Positions 1 through 9,900 of a DNA stretch of 45,330 nt are shown here, one piece after another. The notes beneath the pieces were generated by a model. The model searched no databases, was not told the DNA's origin, and was given only the letters and a program-made list of their open reading frames with translations. The position numbers were made by a program, and so were the translations under genes. Source of the stretch: Phycisphaerae bacterium. GTDB taxonomy: Bacteria > Planctomycetota > Phycisphaerae > Sedimentisphaerales > Anaerobacaceae. The stretch is from assembly GCA_017993835.1 (NCBI GenBank), contig JAGOLX010000051.1:1-45330 (forward strand), in the 5' to 3' direction. Every line of letters begins with the position of its first letter. Position 1 is the stretch's first letter.

Positions 1-109
1 CTGTATAAAAGCCTCCATGGCGTTGCTCCTCTGGAACGGTACTGTTTGCCAAAAGCGATACCGTACCCCAAAGCGCAACGCCTTTCACCCCTTGGGTTGC
101 GGCCGAGCG

Positions 110-265
110 CAGCGAGGCCGCGCTGGGGCCCTTCGTACTCTTCGTGGTTGGGTCGTTCACCGCAGAGGTTCCGAGAACACCGAGCCGAGTGCTCGTTGTT
201 CCCCCTTTCGGCCTCTCGCAGCCAAGTCCGGAATCTGCGTCAATCGGCGTAATCTGCGGATGAAG
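110..265. repeat. degenerate intergenic repeat island
   Basis: The first ~300 bases hold no credible gene. They contain degraded copies of short phrases (CTTCGTGGTT, ACCGCAGAGG, AATCTGCG twice around 230-260) that recur in another gap of this window at 10800-10866. Open frames here overlap the tRNA or have no coding character. I infer decayed dispersed repeats and see nothing else. Confidence 0.4.
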
Positions 266-313
266 GAACCGACGGTGGACAGAGTCGGCCCTCTGAGGCG
301 GGAAAAAGAGAAG

Positions 314-389
314 GGTGGAAGAGGGGATTCGAACCCCCGACCCTCAGAACCACAATCTGATGCTCTAACCAAACTGAGCTACTTCCACC
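314..389 (-). tRNA. tRNA-His (GTG anticodon)
   Basis: A complete cloverleaf reads on the minus strand: acceptor GTGGAAG pairing with CTTCCAC, D-stem GCTC/GAGC, anticodon stem TCAGA/TCTGA around loop TTGTGGT (anticodon GTG, histidine), a five-base variable region, and T-arm GGGGG-TTCGAAT-CCCCT. The base before the acceptor (389) is G and the discriminator (314) is C, giving the extra G-1:C73 pair specific to tRNA-His. CCA is not encoded. A consensus promoter lies just upstream (456-483). Confidence 0.96.
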
Positions 390-455
390 ACCAATCAGCC
401 GGGAGAGCCGGCTGAAAGAACAAGGTGCACCGTTGAATGCCCGGCGCACCTCGTT

Positions 456-483
456 ATTGTACTGTATGGGCCGACGTTGTCAA
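456..483 (-). promoter_or_regulatory. sigma70-type promoter of tRNA-His
   Basis: On the minus strand TTGACA (483-478) and TACAAT (461-456) are separated by 16 bp. Transcription would start near 449, about 60 nt before the mature tRNA. The -35 is perfect and the -10 has one mismatch. Confidence 0.72.
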
Positions 484-529
484 CAACTCCCGGCAGAACT
501 TCACGCCGAAAGACCACTCCGGGCCGAAA

Positions 530-686
530 ACCCGAAATTCCAAACTCGAAATTCGAAACAAACTCAAAACACGAAATCCAAATGACCGAAACACTGCCGC
601 ACTCCCGCGGCCGGTCGTCTCGAGTTTTGCACTTCTGTCATTCGTGCTTGTTTCGGATTTCGATATTTGGATTTTGAGTTTTCTTC
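530..686. repeat. large imperfect palindrome (AT-rich dispersed repeat)
   Basis: The left arm (530-595) is built of CGAAATTCC / TCGAAATTCGAAACAA / CGAAATCCAAATGACCGAA words. The right arm (620-686) reverse-complements to TCCAAATATCGAAATCCG and AACAAGCACGAATGAC. The two arms would fold into a long bulged hairpin. It abuts the stop codon of the pyruvate phosphate dikinase gene and may act as a transcription end for it. Repeats of this style occur between genes in many environmental bacterial genomes. It is non-coding and clearly more AT-rich than its surroundings. Confidence 0.6.
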
Positions 687-687
687 C

Positions 688-3405
688 TTACTTCGCTACT
701 GCCGCCTGGGCCGCCGCAAGCCGGGCAATCGGCACGCGGAACGGGGAGCAACTGACGTAATCCAGGCCCACCTTGTGGCAGAAGGCCACGGAGGCCGGCT
801 CGCCGCCCTGCTCGCCGCAGATGCCGATTTCAAGGTTCTTGTTGGCCTTGCGACCGCGTTCGCAACTGATTTTGATCAGCTCGCCGACGCCGGACTGGTC
901 GATGGTCTGGAACGGGTCGGTGGGGAGAATGCCCTGGCTGACGTAGTCGGGGAGGAATTCGCCGATGTCGTCCCGGCTGAAGCCGAAGGTCATCTGGGTC
1001 AGGTCGTTGGTGCCGAAGCTGAAGAACTCGGCGACCTCGGCGATCTGGCCGGACAGCAGGGCCGCCCGCGGGATTTCGATCATCGTGCCGACCATGTGCT
1101 TGATCTTCTTGATACCGAACTTGGCGCAGGTCGCCTTGTACTCCCGCTCGACGATCTCCTTCTGCTTCTTGATCTCGTTGGCGTCGCAGACGACGGGGAT
1201 CATCAGCTCGGGATAGGGCTTCTTGCCTTCCTTGAGCAGCTCGGCGGCGGCCTCGAAGAGCGCCCGGGCCTGCATGGCGGTGACTTCGGGATACGTGATG
1301 CCGAGTCGGACGCCGCGATGACCCATCATCGGGTTGCTCTCGTGCAAGCTATCGGCTCGCTTGTTGAACTCGGCCGCGTCAATGCCGAGCGACTGGGCCA
1401 GCGTCTGACGCTTCTCAGGGCTTTCCGGGACGAACTCGTGCAGCGGCGGATCGAGCAGACGCACCACGACCGGCAGGCCGTCCATCACTTCCATCGTGCC
1501 CTTGATGTCTCTCTTGACATAGGGGAACAGCTCATCGACCGCCTTCTTGCGTTCTTCCACGCTCGTGGACATGATCATCTTGCGGAGGATGAACAGCGGC
1601 TCGTCGCTGCCTTTGCCGTAGAACATGTGTTCGGTGCGGAACAGGCCGATGCCCTGGGCACCGAATGCGCGGGCCTTGGCGGCGTCGGCCGGGGACTCCG
1701 CGTTCGTGCGGACGCCCAGACGCTTGACGGCGTCGCAGATCTTGAGGAAATCCATGAGGACGACGTTCTCTTCGCCGGCGGCCATCATCGGCAGTTGCCC
1801 GCCGTAGACGTTGCCCTTCGTGCCGTTCAGCGTGATCCATTCGCCCTCGCGGAAGGTCTGGCCGCCGACGCTGAATTCCTTCCTCGCCAGGTTCACGTGC
1901 AGGGCGCCGCAGCCGACGATGCAGCACTTGCCCCAGCCGCGGGCCACGAGCGCCGCGTGGCTGGTCATGCCGCCGCGGGCGGTCAGAATCGCCTGGGCGG
2001 CTCGCATGCCCTCGACGTCCTCCGGGTTCGTCTCCTCGCGGACGAGGATCACCTTCTTGCCCGCCTTGTTCCAGTTGACCGCATCGACCGCGGTGAAGAC
2101 CACTTGGCCGGTCGCGCCGCCCGGACCGGCGGGCAGGCCCTTGGCCAGGACCTTCTGGTCCTTCTCGACCGCCGGATCGATGATGGGGTGCAGTAGCTCG
2201 TCCAGTTGGGCGGGCGTCACACGCATGACCGCCTCTTCCTTCTTGATGAGCTTTTCTTTGACCATGTCCACCGCCATGCGGACCGCGGCGGGACCGTTGC
2301 GCTTGCCCACGCGGCACTGCAACATCCACAGCCGGCCCTTCTCGATCGTGAACTCGATGTCCTGCATGTCGTGATAGTGTTTTTCGAGCTTCTTCTGGAT
2401 GCCGTCCAGTTCCTTGTAGACCTTGGGCATGGCCGTTTCCAGCGAAGACATGTTCCTGTTCTGTTCGCTCTTGGTGGCCTCGTTGAGCGGGTTCGGCGTG
2501 CGGATGCCCGCGACGACGTCCTCGCCCTGTGCATTGACGAGCCATTCGCCGTAAAAGTGATTATCGCCGGTGGCGGGGTTGCGGCTGAACGCCACGCCGG
2601 TGGCGGAGTCCTCGCCCATATTGCCGAACACCATCGACTGCACGTTCACTGCGGTGCCCCACTCATCGGGGATGTTCTCGATCCGACGATAGCTAATGGC
2701 TCGCTTGCCGTTCCACGACGCAAACACCGCGTCGATGCCGCCCCAGAGCTGCTTGTCCGCGTCGTCCGGGAACTCCTTGCCCAGGACTTCCTGGATCTTG
2801 GCCTTGAACTGCGTGCATAGTTCCTTCAGGTCGGAGGCGGTCAGTTCGGTGTCCAGCGTAACGCCGCGGGCTTTCTTCATGCCGTCCATGAGGTGCTCGA
2901 GCTGCCTGCGGATGCCCTGGTCGTCCTTGGGCTCGACACCCGCCGCCTTCTCCATCACCACGTCGGAGTACATCATGATGAGCCGACGATAGGCGTCGTA
3001 GACGAACCGCTCGTTGCCGCCGGTCTGGGCGATCATGCCGGGGATCGTTTTGCTCGTCAGGCCGACGTTCAACACCGTCTCCATCATGCCCGGCATGGAC
3101 TTGCGAGCGCCCGACCGCACGGAGACCAACAGGGGGTTCGTCGCATCGCCGAACTTCTTGCCCATGACCTTCTCGACCTTCACCAGCGCCTTGGCCACTT
3201 CTTCTTTCAGGCCTTGCGGATACTTCTTCTTGTTCTGGTAGTAGTGGACGCACACGTCGGTCGTGATCGTGAAGCCGGGAGGAACGGGCACGCCGAGCTT
3301 TGCCATTTCCGCCAGATTGGCGCCCTTGCCGCCCAGGAGATTCTTCATCCCCGCGTCGCCCTCGCCCTTGCCGCCCCCGAAGAAGTACACCATTTTCTTA
3401 GCCAT
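688..3405 (-). CDS. ppdK: pyruvate, phosphate dikinase
   Basis: Cytoplasmic enzyme interconverting pyruvate + ATP + Pi and phosphoenolpyruvate + AMP + PPi. The 905-aa length is normal for the family. The N-terminal ATP-grasp region (about 1-340) starts with FFGGGKGEGDAGMKNLLGGK and GANLAEM. The swivelling phosphohistidine domain carries GGMTSHAALVARGWGK with the catalytic histidine at H483. The C-terminal PEP/pyruvate TIM barrel contains GIGLFRTEHMF and ICGEQGGEP with the active-site cysteine at about C863. The ATG at 3405 has AAAGGAGA nine bases upstream. With pta and ackA elsewhere in the window it suggests PPi-linked or reversible glycolysis with acetate formation. The gene is intact, monocistronic here, and preceded by a strong promoter and long leader. 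Confidence 0.97.
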   Translation of the reverse strand: MAKKMVYFFGGGKGEGDAGMKNLLGGKGANLAEMAKLGVPVPPGFTITTDVCVHYYQNKKKYPQGLKEEVAKALVKVEKVMGKKFGDATNPLLVSVRSGARKSMPGMMETVLNVGLTSKTIPGMIAQTGGNERFVYDAYRRLIMMYSDVVMEKAAGVEPKDDQGIRRQLEHLMDGMKKARGVTLDTELTASDLKELCTQFKAKIQEVLGKEFPDDADKQLWGGIDAVFASWNGKRAISYRRIENIPDEWGTAVNVQSMVFGNMGEDSATGVAFSRNPATGDNHFYGEWLVNAQGEDVVAGIRTPNPLNEATKSEQNRNMSSLETAMPKVYKELDGIQKKLEKHYHDMQDIEFTIEKGRLWMLQCRVGKRNGPAAVRMAVDMVKEKLIKKEEAVMRVTPAQLDELLHPIIDPAVEKDQKVLAKGLPAGPGGATGQVVFTAVDAVNWNKAGKKVILVREETNPEDVEGMRAAQAILTARGGMTSHAALVARGWGKCCIVGCGALHVNLARKEFSVGGQTFREGEWITLNGTKGNVYGGQLPMMAAGEENVVLMDFLKICDAVKRLGVRTNAESPADAAKARAFGAQGIGLFRTEHMFYGKGSDEPLFILRKMIMSTSVEERKKAVDELFPYVKRDIKGTMEVMDGLPVVVRLLDPPLHEFVPESPEKRQTLAQSLGIDAAEFNKRADSLHESNPMMGHRGVRLGITYPEVTAMQARALFEAAAELLKEGKKPYPELMIPVVCDANEIKKQKEIVEREYKATCAKFGIKKIKHMVGTMIEIPRAALLSGQIAEVAEFFSFGTNDLTQMTFGFSRDDIGEFLPDYVSQGILPTDPFQTIDQSGVGELIKISCERGRKANKNLEIGICGEQGGEPASVAFCHKVGLDYVSCSPFRVPIARLAAAQAAVAK

Positions 3406-3456
3406 TCCTGCCGTCTCCTTTACTCTTGTGTTTCCTGTGGCCCGGTTTCCCTACAG

Positions 3457-3477
3457 GTCGTGCGTCGCCCGCACGAC
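3457..3477 (-). promoter_or_regulatory. hairpin in the ppdK leader
   Basis: GTCGTGCG and CGCACGAC form a perfect 8-bp stem around a five-base loop. It lies in the predicted ~200-nt untranslated leader of ppdK, about 50 nt before the start codon. There is no U-tract, so it does not look like a terminator. It may affect mRNA stability or translation, but no riboswitch class is recognised. Confidence 0.4.
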
Positions 3478-3610
3478 TACTTCTGGCGAACGTGACGCTC
3501 GCCCTGCCGGGTGGGCCGGTTCTGCCAATCAGCCGTAAGCTCGTGAAAATCCGCCGGAACGCCGAGCCCGGAGCCCGATGCCGACGATGCTGGGGCAAAT
3601 AAAGTGCGCG

Positions 3611-3639
3611 AGTATAGCCCTCCCCGCCGGGCCTGTCAA
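3611..3639 (-). promoter_or_regulatory. sigma70-type promoter of ppdK
   Basis: On the minus strand a perfect TTGACA (3639-3634) and TATACT (3616-3611) are 17 bp apart. Transcription would start near 3604, giving a leader of about 200 nt before the ATG at 3405. The rest of the 3406-3945 gap holds no supported gene; 3780-3930 looks like degraded repeat sequence. Confidence 0.75.
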
Positions 3640-3945
3640 TGCCCAAAGAATGCGATTTTCGCTCAGTTCCGCCCTTGCGTTACACCGCCCGCCCCTCCCG
3701 CTCCGCCTTGCTCGCTCGTCGGCCACCCCACCGCCGCCCAGCCCCGCAGAACCGAGGCACGACCCAGCACAAGTCGTGTATTAGCAAGAACTTACACACA
3801 ACGAACCAACAAGGACACGCTACAGACGACGCACCGCAGACCGAGAACTACATGCTCACCACAAAGGCAGCGGGGTCAAAGAGATCACAGCGAGAGGTTC
3901 TGCTCTGTGCTCTCTGATCCCCTGCGGCCGATCTGCCTCGACCGC

Positions 3946-6900
3946 TCACGGGACACGGCGACTGTCTCTCGTGGATGTAGATGAGCGCCCCATTCCAGGT
4001 GGAGCGTCATTCACCGCCCATGGTTCCGGTGTCGTATAGAGGGTGAACGACATATCCACAGGCTCGTCTGCCGTATTGTGGAGGGGTTCGCGCACCAGTT
4101 CCTGCCCACTCAGGGACAGACTACACGCCACACTGCCGAAACGGTACTCGTGATTGGTCCAGCCCCACGGGTACTCGATTTCGTCGGCTGTGGCCCGGTA
4201 GACCGCCACGACACTGAACCAGTAGATCAAATCGCCCTCCTGCCAGAACCACATGTCGCGAGGCAACCGCACCGAATAGCGGAAGACCGGTTCATTGGGC
4301 TCGCCACCGGGGTGCCGGTCATAGCCGACGAGGACCTCGTCATAGTCAAACGCTTCGTATCGCCAAACAAGTCCGCCGGGGTGGTCATGCGAGATCTCGC
4401 TGTCGGCCGGCGCATTGGTCCGGATCGACAGTTGGAAGTAGTCGGGCCGCCGCGGCTCAACCGACGGATCACACTGGCGCGGCTCATAGCCGTAGCCCAG
4501 GTAGGAGCCTTCCCACGCCATGGCAATGACCGGAGCCTCCACATACTCGCCCACCCAGTCGTCGACCACGCGTCGGCTGACACGCAGGACACCGTTGGGG
4601 TCTTCGAGGCCGAACGACGCGTAGTCATCGTAGTGGGGCCAGTTGCGGAGGCTCGTGAAGGGCTGGTCCCACTTGATCCACGGCGGCTCGGTCAGCAGCT
4701 CGAAGCACAGGTCGAATGGCTGGTTCTGCCCACAGAGGGCAGACCGTTCGACGGGGTAGAGCCGGCCGGGAAACAGCCGCTCCTCGTCGGAGGGCCATTC
4801 GCCCATGATGGCGGGCATCACGGCGCCGTCGCGCCACACACACGGCCGCGTCTTCCACCCCCACTGGTTGATGGGTTCCGCATTTGGCGGATAGACTGCC
4901 GTGACACTGATCCAGTAGATGTCGTCGTTGCTCACGAACTCGGCTTGGTGGAACCATTCCTCCGGCTCCAGTTGGAGTTCGTACACGAAAGACATCTCCG
5001 AAATGGAGCCGGGGAATTCATCCAGCCCGACAGGCTCGCAAAGGACCCGCTCGTTCGGAACCTCGACCGACCAGACGAGCCATTCGAGATAGAGTTCGTT
5101 GGGCTCAAGCCCTTCGACCTGATTGGCCCAGAAGCCGATGTGCCACCTCTCGGGCTGCGATTCGGGGGGCTCGGCCTGCTGCCACGCCTTGTACCCGCCC
5201 CACCAGCGAATCCGCGTGACGGGAATCGAGCCGAGACAGCGGAAATCATCGGCGTCCATACGCCACTGTCGCCTGTTGTTTCCCTGTTGGGTTGACCGCG
5301 CCGCCTCATCCCAGCCACAGAAGACGGGCGGCGTCTCGACGTTCGGATCGATCTCAATGGGAGGTTGCGACCACTTGACGTGTGGCATCTCGCCCTCGCC
5401 GGGCACGACGGGGCCGTCCCCGCCGACCAAGACGTGATAGTCCTCCACCTCGCCGTCGGATGCGGGGCCATCCGGCGACAAGCCACCTTGAGAGCTGAAT
5501 CGGAACCGCGCGTGCGTGGGGATATCCAGCCGGGCGGAGGCCGGAATCGCCACACTGAGCATATTGGACCCGGACGTCACCGGTTCCGATGTCAGGATCT
5601 GATCGGTGAGTTGGTTCCAGGTTCCATCGCCATCAAAGTCGATCCAGGCGTCCACGTAGCCCGACGTCGAAGCAAGAATCTCCATCACGGCCACCTCTCC
5701 AGGAAGAAGGGGCGTCAGGAAGAAGACGCCATCTTCGTCGTCGCCATCGAGTTGGTCGTCGCCCAGATCGTTGGGCGTGGGCTGGCCGTCCGACTCCGCG
5801 TCGACGCTCGCTCCCAGATGGACACCCGAAACGATCGCGTGGTACGCGCCGTTGCTTGCGCGCAGCGTGAGGTAGTTCGAGTCGGGAGCGTCACCCCAAT
5901 CGAACAGTGTCGATGTCCCGCTGGCATTCATATTGCCAAACAATATCCCCAACGGCAGCGCCGCGCCTGATTGGATGGTGACGGTATGCGTCTGCGGCGA
6001 GGTCGGCCAGGTCTGGAGCCAGCCGGCTTGTTGGTCTTCCCCGACCAGATATGTTCCTGTCGCAAGACCGCTGAACTGGAACATGCCTGAACTGTCCGTC
6101 TGCGCGGTCATATCGCCGGCGTCGCGCCCACCGCTGTAATTGGAATCGAGCCAGATCATCCAATTCGATAGGACCGGCTCGGTAGCAACCTCCCACGTCC
6201 CGTTGCCGTTGAGATCCTGGAACTTCGTGCCCCAGATCGTACCGCTGGTCGGAACCGGCGATCCGGGCGAGCCGGACGCCGTGACCTGCACGAGATGGTC
6301 TTCGACCTCGCCCGCGCCGGCCGGACCGGTGTGGGAGAGGGAACCGAGAAGTCCTTCTTCAATGCGCAGGCGGGCGAAGGTCTGCCCCACCTGTGCCTGG
6401 GTCGGAACGGCAAAGGGCAGTATGACATTGATCGGATTGGGCCAGCCGCCCGTGGGAATGGGACCTAAGGCCATGGCCCAAGGACCGGACGACTCGCCCG
6501 CGTCGTCCCAATCGCCGTCGCCGTTGAAGTCCACCCAGGCGCCGAGGGTGACATCGCCCGAGCCGCCCGGCACGAATCGGGTATACAGACCGCCGCTCTG
6601 CCCCCGTACCAGCTTGGCTCCGAACAAGCCATCTTCGTCGTCGCCGAATGAATCCGCGTCGTCTCCCGTGGCCGTGTTGTTTCGCTGCATTCCCGATTCT
6701 ACGTCCGGCAGGTCACTCAAATCGCCCCACCATGGACCGCCGACCTGATGGTTGGCTGAGGGGTAGAACGTTGTGATCCCGTCATAGGGCGCATCACCGT
6801 AGTCAAGTCCCCCTCCAACCTCCAACTGGTTTCCGAACAGGATCGATGGGGTGGGCTGACCGGCCTGGACCGTAATGGTCTGAGTCCCTGCGCCGCCCGG

Positions 6901-9900
6901 ACAGGTCTGGTGCCAACCCGGCTGCATCTCCTCGTACACAGTGTAGATCCCCGGGCTCAAGGCCATGAAGTAGAAGGTGCCGTCCGGATTGGTGAGCGTG
7001 GCCTCGCCGGCGTCCTTGACGCCGTTGGCATTCAGGTCGATCCAGACCGTCCAGTTGGCCAGGCCCTGGTCGCTGGCGTCAGACACCTTGTTGCCGTTGG
7101 CATCATTGAATTTGACGCCACCCACGATCTCGCCGGGCGGCAGGATCGTGCCGTCCAGCTTGATCTCGACCTCGTAGTCTTCCACTTCACCGGGACCGCC
7201 GTGGCCGGATGGCGCCACGAGGGCGCCCCCACCCATGCCGCTGAAGACGCGGAAGCGAGCGTAGGTCTTACCAGGCGTAACCCCGGCAGGGACCGGCTTC
7301 TGGATCGTCATCATCATCCAATTGCACCCTGAACACGCGGTCCCGCCAAGATACTCTCCGGGATCGTCCCAGTCCCCGTCGCGGTTGAGGTCGATCCACC
7401 CAACCATCACAGCCGGGCCCGTCATGTACGACTTCCAGGACACGCCGAACGGCTGTCCAGGAACCAGATCCGAGAGGAACTGGGCCCCGTCTTCATCGTC
7501 CGTGCCGGTGTTGTCGTCGCCCCAACCGGGCGGGTTCGATAGTGTTCCCATCTCGGCGTCCGGCGGTTGGTTCCCCAGCCACGGCCCACCCAGGTTGTGA
7601 CTGGCAGATGCATACGGAGCGTCTCCGTAGTCCAACTTGTCATCCGGCCCCGGAGCATCAGAGATGATGTGGACCTGATAGTCTTCGACTTCCCCCGTGC
7701 CGCCGTCGCCCGTGGGTAAGGCGGCAAAGGCCACAGTGGAGGGAACAACATCAGCGTAGAGACGGAAGCGCGCGATGGTATTGCCGGCCTGGGCGTTCTG
7801 CGGGACGAAGAAGGTGAAGTGGTCGCTGGCCGCACCATGTGCGGGGACAAAGAGACTCACAATCCCGATATGATCCGTGAGGAGATCGAACTGGCCGTTA
7901 CCGTCAAAATCGATCCAGCCGGCTACATACCTGGAAACATCGTTGCTGCTCTTGTTGAAGACCTCGACGGATAGGGTCGCCTGAGCGCCCCGCGTCAGAG
8001 GACTGATAATCGTCACCCCGGTCTCATCGTCTATGCCGTCGTTGTCGTCCCCGTCCGCACCGGAAGAACACCAAGAGTTGTTCTCGGCGTCGATTGTCCC
8101 CCCGATGGTCAGATCCTCATCGACCGTGTGCCAGGCGTCGCCATAAGAAGCAGGTGCGTCGCCGTGGTCCTGAAGGCCCCCGCCTGTCCTTTCGTTCTTG
8201 AAGGTAATGACGATATCCTCGCCGGCGTCGAAGTCCACATCCACCGCCGCATTCGCCAAATCCACGACGGAGCCGTTGTCCGTATCACCCGTGATCGTGA
8301 TATCCTTGAGGGTCCACCCACCGGCGACGCTTTCCGTGACGCTTTTCAGCCGGTCCATATCAAAGAGCAGCCACTGGTTGTGTGAAGGGTCTCTCAGGTC
8401 TTGACACAGTGTCGTAAAGAACCCGCCGGGCGCGTAGTCCGCGCAGAACTGGAACGCCGTGTCGTCCTGGGGGGTGGCCTCCTTGATGACGATTACGGAG
8501 CCGGCGCCTGCATCCGTAATCTCGACGAGATAGTCCTCAACCTCACCGACGTCGCCGGCCCCGGTGGGCGAGTCAAGCGTCGTGTAGATGAAGTTCACAC
8601 GAAAACGAGCGAAGGCCTGGCCAGTCGCCGCGCTGGCGGGAACGTTGAACGTGAACACCTTGTCGAAGCTGTAGGCACTTCCCGGCGTGGTGTAATCGAC
8701 GATCTTCTCTCCCGAATCCAGCCAGGAGTTGTTCTGGTTGAAATCGATCCAGCCCAGCACTCTGAAATACTGATCGGTGACGGTGGCAGTGATCCGGACC
8801 TGTGCGGCCCCGCCGGGGGTCAACGGCGTCAGCCAGGTCACGCCGTCGTCATCGTTCACCCCAGCCACGTCATCGCCTGTGGCGTTCGCACTGGGCTGAC
8901 CGTCCGATTCGCCATCAACCTGCGAGCCAAGACAGGACTTCTTCGAGACGATGTGCTTGGGTCCATTGCTGGCCTCCAGCGTTCCGTAGGCATCCGGGGC
9001 ATCACCGAAATCATACTCGTAGGAGGAGCTTGACGCCTTGCGGTTGTGGAAATCCTGGGTTGTTATCATACCGGCCACAATCGCGACGCCGTCGACGCAG
9101 ACCGAGGCGCCGCTCGCCGGTTCCCACCCGTCCTGCATCACCTCGCAAACGCGATAGGTTCCGTCCTCAAGCATCGGAATCTCGTAGTATCCGTTGCTGT
9201 CCGTCAGATCAAACGGTTCGCCCGGATCGCACGCGCCGTTGGAGTTCTCATCGACGTAGATCTTCCAGTTTGCCAGGCCCGCGCCGGTATCCGCATCGCG
9301 TTTGTAGCCGTTCAACATCCCCGTCCCTGACGCGACGAGCTCGACGGTGATCGTGACCGTCGCCGTATCCGTGCCACCGTTCCCATCACTGATGGTGTAC
9401 TCGAACGTGTCCGTCCCGGTATATCCCGCGTCGGGACAATACAGGTAGCCGAAAGCATCCATCGCGACCATGCCGTGTGACGGCTGCGTGTATCCCTGTC
9501 TGATCAGGAGATCGCCATCCGGATCGCTGTCGTTGGCGAGCGCATCGATGATGAGGCACAGGCCCTCAGACGTGGAGACCGAGTCATGCACGGCCACCGG
9601 TGGATTGTTTCCGGACGTCGTCGGCTTGTCCCAGAACTTGTTGCCGGTCATCGTGACAGGGGTGATGAAGATGTCCTCGTAGCGGTACTGAATCCAGTTG
9701 GAGGATTTCACGGTGCCGCCGACGCTCGTGGCCGCCGGGGACGGTGTCGAATCGACATGCGTTGCGAGATTCGTCTGGACGATGTTGTAGTAGTCGTGGG
9801 CCCCGCGGACCGTCAGGCTGTACCAGCCCTCGGAGTTCGTGGTGGTCGTCTGGATGGGCAGGCCCCCCGTTCCGTCGTCGCCCGCGTCGTCGGAGCCGTA

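Noticed and set aside
157-372. 71-codon minus-strand frame across the tRNA gene
   Set aside because: The first half is simply translated tRNA-His.
667-2196. 509-codon plus-strand open frame opposite ppdK
   Set aside because: Its composition (rich in Leu, Asp, Arg, Gly) is that of an antisense shadow in a GC-rich gene, and PPDK on the other strand is unambiguous.
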